From Candidatus Aenigmatarchaeota archaeon (GTDB lineage: Archaea > Aenigmatarchaeota > Aenigmatarchaeia > CG10238-14 > SCSR01), in contig JAUWXZ010000021.1 in the NCBI GenBank assembly GCA_030616125.1, positions 1 through 9,383 of the forward strand: a stretch of DNA of 9,383 nucleotides. The letters are read 5' to 3'. The notes below the pieces were generated by a model. The model saw only the letters and a program-made list of their open reading frames with translations, did not search any database and had not been told where the DNA came from. How positions within the stretch are numbered: position 1 is the first letter of the stretch; each line of letters begins with the position of its first letter. A program made the position numbers and the translations under genes. Below are positions 1 to 4,739 of the stretch, one piece after another.

Positions 1-144
1 CACAAAAATCTTTCTGGAGACAAAAATGCAGAAGAAAGAATTAAAGAAAAATGTAAAGCTGACCTGATGGCTTTAGCGGGATTGTTTGAAAAAATGAAAC
101 CTTATTTTAATCTCATCACAACAAAAAGATGGGCCTTCTCATAA
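1..144 (+). CDS. 3' end of an unidentified protein (partial, cut by window edge)
   Basis: Frame 1 is open from the first base to a TAA at 142-144 and encodes 47 residues, ending in KRWAFS. The visible tail is charged and probably helical (AEERIKEKCKADLMALAG), followed by a short aromatic/basic end. I do not recognise the family and assign no function. The two other forward frames close early in this stretch (TGA at 65-67, TAA at 42-44), and codon use looks like that of the neighbours, which favours this frame being real. The last 43 nt overlap the 3' end of the convergent fibrillarin gene, an unusually long overlap for this window. That overlap is the main reason for doubt; the true gene could end differently if there is a sequence error near 100-140. 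Confidence 0.5.
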   Translation, partial: HKNLSGDKNAEERIKEKCKADLMALAGLFEKMKPYFNLITTKRWAFS

Positions 145-773
145 GGATCTAGCTCGAGCTTATCTAAAATTTCAAAATGTTTCTCTAATTCTTCTAAGGA
201 TTCTTTATAAACTTTCTTTGGAGGTTTGATAACATCTATAGATTGAGATTTTATAGCAATCATCGCAAGGCCTTTTGGTTTAAGAAATTTTTCACAATTT
301 CTAATTAAAATTTTTATTTGATCTGGATCGGCTATGTCTTCATAAACCACATCAACTTTTTCCAATATGGTATTTTCATATTTTTCAGGCATTCTTGCAT
401 CTGCAATGATTGGAATAATATTGCCTCTACGTTCAGCATGATGAATTAACTCCCTTAAAACTCTTTCACTAATTTCAACTCCATAAATCAATCCCTCTTT
501 TCCGATTATATCACTCATGTGACTTGAAGTTGTCCCACTAGCTATTCCCAAATAAAGTATTTTCATTTCATTTTTTATTGGAAATGTTTTTAGACCTTTT
601 TTGAATGCAGCTGCAGGTTTACTTCGCCAAAAATCCCAAATACGATACTCGATATTTCCGATTCTTACTAACTCCTCGCCATAAACTCTGTAACCAGGAG
701 TGAGATTTATAGTAGCGAATTTATTATCAATCAAAAATATTCCTTCAAATTTTTTGTAAGATTTGATTTTCAT
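102..773 (-). CDS. flpA: Fibrillarin-like rRNA/tRNA 2'-O-methyltransferase
   Basis: SAM-dependent methyltransferase subunit of the archaeal C/D-box sRNP. With Nop5 and L7Ae it methylates ribose 2'-OH groups in rRNA and tRNA at sites chosen by guide sRNAs. The 223-residue length is normal for archaeal fibrillarin. Visible landmarks are a short N-terminal beta region, WRSKPAAAF (49-57, including the conserved Lys of RSKLAAA), the SAM-binding loop ILYLGIASGTTSSH (72-85), the acidic residue of GVEIS (98-102), IIADAR (122-127), AMIAIKSQSIDV (170-181, catalytic-region Lys175) and LDPYEKAH (208-215, conserved His215). The stretch VVYEDIADPDQ replaces the more usual YQDVAQ-type sequence. The ATG at 773 has no Shine-Dalgarno but lies about 27 nt from a TATA-like box, so the message is probably leaderless. 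The gene is on the same strand as nop5 but is separated from it by a small opposite-strand gene. Confidence 0.96.
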   Translation of the reverse strand: MKIKSYKKFEGIFLIDNKFATINLTPGYRVYGEELVRIGNIEYRIWDFWRSKPAAAFKKGLKTFPIKNEMKILYLGIASGTTSSHMSDIIGKEGLIYGVEISERVLRELIHHAERRGNIIPIIADARMPEKYENTILEKVDVVYEDIADPDQIKILIRNCEKFLKPKGLAMIAIKSQSIDVIKPPKKVYKESLEELEKHFEILDKLELDPYEKAHLFVVMRLK

Positions 774-794
774 ATCACTCTATTGAATAATTTC

Positions 795-804
795 AAATTT
801 AAAA
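795..804. promoter_or_regulatory. Candidate bidirectional TATA box between flpA and the small membrane protein gene
   Basis: The 52-bp gap 774-825 has a single TATA-like core, AAATTTAAAA, which contains the self-complementary TTTAAA at 798-803. Its centre is about 25 nt upstream of the ATG at 826 (plus) and about 27 nt upstream of the ATG at 773 (minus). Archaeal TATA boxes are centred near -26/-27, so one element could place both transcription starts at or next to the start codons. No Shine-Dalgarno is visible on either side. Use in both directions is inference; the element and the spacing are seen directly. Confidence 0.5.
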
Positions 805-825
805 GGAAAAAACAAAATAATATAT

Positions 826-1092
826 ATGGTTTCAGTAGAAAAACTAGCATCTTATAGCTATGTTTTAATTGGCATAGTATTTTTGCTTTGGGGTATAGGA
901 ACCATATACTTTGTAATGCAAGTAAGCACCGTATTAGAAGCTTTTGGTGCTGTTATAGCAGCAGCAGGCATTGGTGTTGCTCTACCAAGTTTCACGACTT
1001 ACATTATTGTGGGTTGGGTATTTGGTATACTTCAAACCATCACAGGAATTATTACACTGATGGCAGGAGCCGCATCTTTGGTTCAAAAATAA
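826..1092 (+). CDS. Small hydrophobic membrane protein of unknown function
   Basis: An 88-residue protein starting at ATG 826. After a short polar start (MVSVEKLAS) it is almost entirely hydrophobic: segment 1 about residues 10-32 (rich in V/L/I/W/G), a weaker segment about 36-52 (EAFGAVIAAAGIGVAL) and a last segment about 58-84. It has two or three membrane passes and a single Lys at the C-terminus. There is no signal cleavage site, Cys motif or catalytic motif. I do not recognise the family and give no function. The strong hydrophobic pattern, the TATA-like box about 25 nt upstream and the exact fit between two genes support it as real. Its TAA (1090-1092) abuts the complement of the nop5 stop (1093-1095), so the two convergent genes share no spacer. 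It separates nop5 from flpA. Confidence 0.75.
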   Translation: MVSVEKLASYSYVLIGIVFLLWGIGTIYFVMQVSTVLEAFGAVIAAAGIGVALPSFTTYIIVGWVFGILQTITGIITLMAGAASLVQK

Positions 1093-2166
1093 TTACTTAG
1101 AACTTAAAATCTCTTTAACTCTTTTTTGTAGTTGTTGTTTTAACCTATCGCCCTTGTATTCTTTAGAATAAAAATCCATCTTTGCAGCAATCGACAATTT
1201 TGAAGCCAGTACCCTAGCAACCCTGCCTCTAAGTTTTTCTGGAGCATTCTGAATTAATTGGTGTGCAAAAATTATTCCAAATCTTGGGGATCGACCTTTT
1301 CCATGCAAAAATCTAAACAAAGCTTTCTCTGCTCCCAATAGTTGAATTGTGGAGGAGGGCATCTTTGCTAATTTTTCCAATCTACCTGCTTTTGAAATTA
1401 ATTTTGCGGCAAGCATTGGTCCAGCTAGCTCAGAAAAATTCGGTGCAATTTCTTTCAACAATTTTTCTAAATATTTTGCTAAATTTTCTCTTAACTTATA
1501 AAGTTCAAGAATTCTACCTGCAAACGGTTGAATTATTTTTACATCTTCTTCAGTTAAATCTGCTCCCATACTTTTTTCTTTAAATTGAGCCAATTCTGGC
1601 TCTGTGATATTTTTTCTTGATCCAAATTGTTCAACAATTTTAGCAAATTTTTTATGGTCAGAAACAATTCTATCCATTTCTGGGAAATATAAACCATACC
1701 ATTCCCTCAATCTTTCGATCAAAATATTAATTGATTTATCAATTTCTTCTATTGCCCCGTTTACTTGAAGGATTAGAGAATCTCTTTCAATTGCTTTTTT
1801 AATTTTAACTTTCGTTAATTCTAAGTTGACTTTGGTCATCAGTTGATTGAACTCTGCTTGATCTCTCACGAATTTTTTCTCAATTGCTAGTTTTCTTAAA
1901 TTTTCTTTGACGAATTGTTCAACTTTATTTCTCAGTTCCACGTGTTTAACTTTTGGTTTCCTGATTCCAAAGACGAACTCTTTGTATTTTTTCTTCCATA
2001 ATTCATTCTGAACTTGTTTTTCTTCTTCTATTATTTCAATCCCAGAAAGTTTTAGTTTCTCGGCGATTTTCTCAGGATTTTTAAGAAATTGTCTAAAAGA
2101 AATTACCTTATTATTTTCGTTTACTCCGAATACCCCAATGAAAGTTGTGACAATATAGGCTTTCAT
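1093..2166 (-). CDS. nop5: C/D-box sRNP core protein Nop5 (Nop56/58 homologue)
   Basis: Scaffold of the archaeal C/D-box methylation complex: it bridges L7Ae-bound sRNA and fibrillarin and dimerises through a coiled coil. I chose the ATG at 2166 (357 residues, N-terminus MKAYIVTTFIGVFGV) because it matches the usual Nop5 start; an in-frame GTG at 2178 would add four residues. In order there is an N-terminal fibrillarin-binding domain (about 1-115), a long charged helical coiled-coil region (about 115-240) including REWYGLYFPEMDRIV (154-168), and the Nop RNA-binding domain (about 245-350) with GPMLAAKLISKAG, MPSSTIQLLGAEKALFRFLH and the GRVARVLASKLSIAAKMD helix. The C-terminal tail is short (KRVKEILSSK), without the long lysine-rich extension of eukaryotic Nop56/58. 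Its fibrillarin partner lies on the same strand but beyond an inverted gene. Confidence 0.96.
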   Translation of the reverse strand: MKAYIVTTFIGVFGVNENNKVISFRQFLKNPEKIAEKLKLSGIEIIEEEKQVQNELWKKKYKEFVFGIRKPKVKHVELRNKVEQFVKENLRKLAIEKKFVRDQAEFNQLMTKVNLELTKVKIKKAIERDSLILQVNGAIEEIDKSINILIERLREWYGLYFPEMDRIVSDHKKFAKIVEQFGSRKNITEPELAQFKEKSMGADLTEEDVKIIQPFAGRILELYKLRENLAKYLEKLLKEIAPNFSELAGPMLAAKLISKAGRLEKLAKMPSSTIQLLGAEKALFRFLHGKGRSPRFGIIFAHQLIQNAPEKLRGRVARVLASKLSIAAKMDFYSKEYKGDRLKQQLQKRVKEILSSK

Positions 2167-2202
2167 ATTCTTTACCACTTGTAATATTCAATTTTAACTT
2201 TA

Positions 2203-2236
2203 TGAAGAATAATTTATAATAGATTTATATTCTTCA
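2203..2236. repeat. 9-bp perfect inverted repeat in the nop5-htpX divergent region
   Basis: TGAAGAATA at 2203-2211 is mirrored by TATTCTTCA at 2228-2236, with a 16-nt AT-rich spacer. Read on the minus strand, the spacer holds ATTATAAAT (2212-2220), which could be a TATA box for nop5 with a leader of roughly 25 nt. A dimeric regulator site flanking the nop5 promoter is one reading. A chance repeat in AT-rich DNA is the other. Confidence 0.35.
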
Positions 2237-2282
2237 AACTTTCTATAGACTGGCAAATATTTTGATCTTGAACAAAAAAACA

Positions 2283-2290
2283 TTTATATA
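2283..2290 (+). promoter_or_regulatory. TATA box of the htpX cluster
   Basis: TTTATATA is a near-consensus archaeal TATA box, preceded by an A-rich stretch (aacaaaaaaac) that suits a BRE. Its centre lies about 25 nt before the ATG at 2311, which predicts a leaderless or nearly leaderless htpX transcript. There is no Shine-Dalgarno between the box and the ATG, which agrees with this. Confidence 0.7.
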
Positions 2291-2310
2291 AGTAATAGTT
2301 AAGGATAGTT

Positions 2311-3138
2311 ATGTTAAAAACGGCTTTACTGTTGGGTTTGCTAACAGGTATTCTATTAGTAATTGGTTTTCTTTTGGCAGGAATTGTGGGAATGGCATTT
2401 TTTCTAATTTTAGCTTTCATACTTAATTTTGCAGTTTATTGGTATTCCGACAAAATAGTTTTGAGGATGTACAAAGCAAAAGAAATTCCTGAAGATGAAG
2501 AATCTGAGTTGCATGAAATTGTTAAAAAACTGGCTGAAGAGGCAAAAATTCCAAAACCAAAAATTTATTTGGTTAAAATGGATGTTCCAAATGCTTTTGC
2601 CACTGGTAGAAGCCCTAAAAAAGGAGTTGTAGCAGTAACCTCTGGTCTGATTAAGAATTTGAACAAAGATGAAATAGAAGGTGTTTTGTCTCATGAAATT
2701 GCTCATATAAAATCAAGGGACACATTAACTTCTGTTGTAGCTGCAACTATAGCCGGGGCAGTTTCTTATGTTGCCTTTATGGCTTGGTGGTCTCTATTTT
2801 TGGGTGGAGGAAGAAGAGGGGGAAGTATTTTATTGTTTCCTTTATTGATTCTTGCACCTTTGGCTGCAACTTTAGTAAGGCTTGCAATTTCAAGGACAAG
2901 GGAATATAAGGCCGACTATTCTGGGTCAATAATTTCGAAAAAACCTCTAGGTTTGGCTTCGGCTTTAGAAAAAATTTCTCATGCAGTAAAAAATCACCCC
3001 ATGCAAGGGAATTCTGCTACTTCACATTTGTTCATAGTTAATCCATTCAAGGCAAGCGGTTTTACAAATTTATTCAGCACGCACCCCCCAGTTGAAAATC
3101 GCGTAGCTAGATTAAAAGAAATATCTAAAGAAATTTAA
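2311..3138 (+). CDS. htpX: HtpX-type membrane zinc metalloprotease
   Basis: M48-family integral membrane protease that degrades misfolded or damaged membrane proteins, with its active site on the cytoplasmic side. The 275 residues match the usual size. There are two N-terminal membrane segments (about 4-28 and 29-46), a cytoplasmic linker with the conserved PNAFATGRSPKKGVVAVTSG (93-112), the zinc/catalytic motif HEIAH (128-132, in LSHEIAHIKSRD), and two more hydrophobic segments (about 140-164 and 172-193). These are followed by the third zinc ligand Glu198 in SRTREYKAD and the conserved C-terminal FSTHPPVENRVARL (255-268). All catalytic residues are present. It heads a plus-strand cluster; trmI starts 12 nt after its stop. 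The start is supported by the upstream TATA box and by the typical LKTALLLGLLT N-terminus. Confidence 0.95.
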   Translation: MLKTALLLGLLTGILLVIGFLLAGIVGMAFFLILAFILNFAVYWYSDKIVLRMYKAKEIPEDEESELHEIVKKLAEEAKIPKPKIYLVKMDVPNAFATGRSPKKGVVAVTSGLIKNLNKDEIEGVLSHEIAHIKSRDTLTSVVAATIAGAVSYVAFMAWWSLFLGGGRRGGSILLFPLLILAPLAATLVRLAISRTREYKADYSGSIISKKPLGLASALEKISHAVKNHPMQGNSATSHLFIVNPFKASGFTNLFSTHPPVENRVARLKEISKEI

Positions 3139-3142
3139 ATTT

Positions 3143-3147
3143 GTGAT
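3143..3147 (+). promoter_or_regulatory. Shine-Dalgarno supporting the TTG start of trmI
   Basis: GTGAT matches part of the archaeal anti-Shine-Dalgarno complement (GGAGGTGAT) and ends 3 nt before the TTG at 3151. The nearby ATG (3158) and GTG (3161) are out of frame with the methyltransferase, so this site decides the unusual TTG start. Confidence 0.6.
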
Positions 3148-3150
3148 TTT

Positions 3151-3900
3151 TTGAAAAATGGTGAACTGATTTTACTCTTATCGGAAGACAAATTTTACCT
3201 AGTTGAGGTATCAAATAAAACTTTTAACACTCAAAGTGGAATTATAGACCTTAAAAAACTGAAGAAGAAAAATTTCGGAAATAAAATTAAGACCCACTTA
3301 GGAAAAGAATTTTCTATTGTCAAACCAAACATTAAAGATATCCTAGAAAAGAAAATTAAAAGATTACCACAAATCATAATGCCAAAAGACATTGCACTAA
3401 TCATATCTTATACAGGAATTGAACCAAGAAGTTTAGTTGTAGATGCAGGTACCGGTTCTGGTTTTCTAGCCATGTTTTTAGCCAATTACATTAAACCAGG
3501 AAAAGTTGTTACTTATGAAAATAATAAAAGATTTATAAAAACTACAAAAAATAATATCAGAATTTCAGGATTATCAAAATTCATTCGACTTAAACAAAAA
3601 GACATTCTCAAAGGCATAGACGAAAAAAATGTTGATTTGATTACATTAGATATGAAAAATGCTGAGAAAGTCATTAACCATGCTTGGAAAGCCCTAAAAA
3701 CTGGTGGGTATTTGGTTGTTTATTCTCCCCATGTAGAGCAAGTCATTTCTGTCTGGAAAGAAATTAAAAAGAAAGGTTTTTCTTATGTAAAAACAGTTGA
3801 AAATATTGTAAGAGAATGGCAAGTTGAAAAAATTACAAGACCAAAAACAATTGGTTTGATGCATACTGGTTTTTTAACTTTTGCAAGAAAGGTGAAATAA
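3151..3900 (+). CDS. trmI: tRNA (adenine-N1)-methyltransferase TrmI (m1A57/58)
   Basis: SAM-dependent enzyme forming N1-methyladenosine at position 58, and in archaea also 57, of the tRNA T-loop; the family is tetrameric. Starting at TTG 3151 gives 249 residues, slightly short but within the archaeal range. The N-terminal beta domain (about 1-65) opens with GELILLLSEDKFYLVEV, as in the family. It is followed by IIMPKDIALI (75-84, the conserved PKD), SAM motif I VVDAGTGSG (96-104), Glu123 at the end of the next strand, LDMKNAEKV (166-174, replacing the common LDLPEP form but keeping the Asp), and the C-terminal REWQVEK, RPKTIG and HTGFLTFARK signature. It lies 12 nt after htpX and directly abuts the next gene, so cotranscription is likely. 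Confidence 0.93.
   Translation: MKNGELILLLSEDKFYLVEVSNKTFNTQSGIIDLKKLKKKNFGNKIKTHLGKEFSIVKPNIKDILEKKIKRLPQIIMPKDIALIISYTGIEPRSLVVDAGTGSGFLAMFLANYIKPGKVVTYENNKRFIKTTKNNIRISGLSKFIRLKQKDILKGIDEKNVDLITLDMKNAEKVINHAWKALKTGGYLVVYSPHVEQVISVWKEIKKKGFSYVKTVENIVREWQVEKITRPKTIGLMHTGFLTFARKVK
3891..3895 (+). promoter_or_regulatory. Shine-Dalgarno of the DUF371 gene inside trmI
   Basis: GGTGA, 5 nt before the ATG at 3901, lies within the last codons of trmI. With the trmI stop directly touching the ATG, this arrangement suggests translational coupling. Confidence 0.65.
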
Positions 3901-4503
3901 ATGGAAAAGAAAGAAGTTCAAAGGCCTCCGGAGAAAGCTCCTGAAGAACCTTCACCCAGAATTACTCCAGAAATGATAGATACCACTTTAAAAACACTAG
4001 AATCAGAAAGTTTGATTCACTACATATCTGGCGGAGCTTATGTACCCACAGAAACTGGATGGAAACTATTAAGAAGTGTGAGACCAATAAAAGAAGAGAT
4101 TACTGCTTATGGTCATCCGAATGTTACTGCTATACACACAACAACAATTGAAGTCACTAAAGCAGATGAAATAAAAAAAGATGCTGATTGTATAATTGCG
4201 GTTAAAGCAGACAAAGCGTGTGCTGATTTGAGTGAAGAATTTAAAAACGCATTAAAAATGGCTAAGAAAGTTGATATAACAATTGAAGCTGGTGGGGTAG
4301 AAGATAAATTGATCGCTTATGGTTCTCCTGCTTTGAAGCTAACAAATACAGAAGATGTTGTGATAAGGAAAAGTGATTTTATTGATGACAGAACTTTAGC
4401 TATTCTTGCTGATAAGACTGCTAATGAATTAAAACAAGACTTAGTGGAAAAATTAAGAAATTCTGAAACAAAAGTGAAAATAACTTTGGAAATAAAAGTA
4501 TAA
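3901..4503 (+). CDS. DUF371 family protein with winged-helix-like N-terminal extension
   Basis: The C-terminal part (about residues 65-200) matches the archaeal DUF371 family, whose biochemical role is not known to me. The signature is TAYGHPNVTAIHTTTIEVTK (68-87), then DCIIAVKADKACADLSEEF (96-114), an alternating strand/helix pattern with GSPAL and IRKSDFIDDRTLAILADKTA, and a final strand KVKITLEIKV. Residues 1-20 are proline- and charge-rich and probably disordered. Residues about 21-60 (ITPEMIDTTLKTLESESLIH, then a GGAYVPTETGWKLL hairpin and helix) look like the second half of a winged helix-turn-helix. That piece is too short for a full DNA-binding domain, and the wHTH reading is inference from pattern alone. 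The ATG directly follows the trmI stop and has its own Shine-Dalgarno. The context ties it to the htpX-trmI unit. Confidence 0.85.
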   Translation: MEKKEVQRPPEKAPEEPSPRITPEMIDTTLKTLESESLIHYISGGAYVPTETGWKLLRSVRPIKEEITAYGHPNVTAIHTTTIEVTKADEIKKDADCIIAVKADKACADLSEEFKNALKMAKKVDITIEAGGVEDKLIAYGSPALKLTNTEDVVIRKSDFIDDRTLAILADKTANELKQDLVEKLRNSETKVKITLEIKV

Positions 4504-4515
4504 TTGGAACAAACC

Positions 4516-4624
4516 ATGAAAAGTACTCTTTTGGTTTTACTTAAAACCAATAGACCAGTTGGGTGGATTATATTTCCTACAGTTTTTTAATTGGATTTAT
4601 TATTGCAGCTATGATATTTTTATT
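4516..4624 (+). pseudogene. Remnant of a UbiA-like prenyltransferase N-terminus, truncated by a tRNA gene
   Basis: Beginning at ATG 4516, 12 nt after the DUF371 stop, 24 codons (KTNRPVGWIIFPTVF) end at a TAA (4588-4590) just after a run of six Ts. Adding one T restores LIGFIIAAMIFLLG in the next frame, which continues to the first bases of the tRNA gene and stops inside it. The joined peptide has the short helix, TRP/NRP-x-x-W and first membrane segment typical of UbiA-family intramembrane prenyltransferases (lipid or quinone prenylation). The family call rests on under 40 residues. No catalytic Asp-rich motif remains, so no active enzyme can come from here. The T-run frameshift might be a sequencing error, but the truncation would remain. 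Confidence 0.5.
4596..4603 (+). promoter_or_regulatory. Possible TATA box of tRNA-Pro
   Basis: TTTATTAT is centred about 25 nt before the first base of the mature tRNA, the right distance for an archaeal tRNA promoter. It lies inside the UbiA-like remnant and is a weak match, so this is tentative; read-through from the htpX cluster is an alternative. Confidence 0.35.
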
Positions 4625-4699
4625 GGGATTGTCATCTAGCTTGGTCTAGGATCTGGCCTTCGGGAGGCCAAAACCTGGGTTCAAATCCCAGCAATCCCA
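4625..4699 (+). tRNA. tRNA-Pro (anticodon CGG)
   Basis: A complete 75-nt cloverleaf, folded by hand. The acceptor stem is GGGATTG (4625-4631) with CAATCCC (4692-4698) and discriminator A4699. The D stem is ATCT/GGAT with an 11-nt loop containing G18-G19 (4643-4644). The anticodon stem is TGGCC/GGCCA around loop TTCGGGA, giving anticodon CGG at 4661-4663, which reads CCG (Pro). The variable loop is four bases (AAAC). The T stem is CTGGG/CCCAG with loop TTCAAAT. There is no intron in the anticodon loop. The 3' CCA is not fully encoded (A, CC, then T), so CCA addition by nucleotidyltransferase is expected. The 5' side abuts the UbiA-like remnant, and 40 bp separate the tRNA from the helicase stop codon. 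Confidence 0.95.
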
Positions 4700-4739
4700 C
4701 CTAAAATTCTTCTTGAGGCTGATAAAAATAATAAAATTT

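Noticed and set aside
774..825. C/D-box guide sRNA gene near flpA/nop5
   Set aside because: I looked for RTGATGA and CTGA pairs in the gaps at 774-825 and 2167-2310 and saw none with the needed spacing. TGATGA matches elsewhere are inside coding regions.
888..1100. Plus-frame peptide overlapping the small membrane protein
   Set aside because: It is rich in Cys/His/Tyr/Trp, typical of an out-of-frame reading of the hydrophobic gene. The 826 frame has its own promoter spacing and a coherent membrane pattern.
2167..2178. GTG start of nop5 at 2178
   Set aside because: It adds four residues not seen in Nop5 proteins and has no convincing Shine-Dalgarno. The ATG at 2166 gives the typical MKAYIVTTF start.
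4317..4550. Minus-strand open frame antisense to the DUF371 gene
   Set aside because: It lies opposite a well-supported gene, has biased composition rich in Ser/Phe/Leu as expected for antisense, and has no recognisable domain.
4700..4739. Possible terminator or small RNA between tRNA-Pro and hel308
   Set aside because: Only short mixed T/C stretches and an isolated CTGA are present. There is no stable hairpin and no paired C and D boxes.
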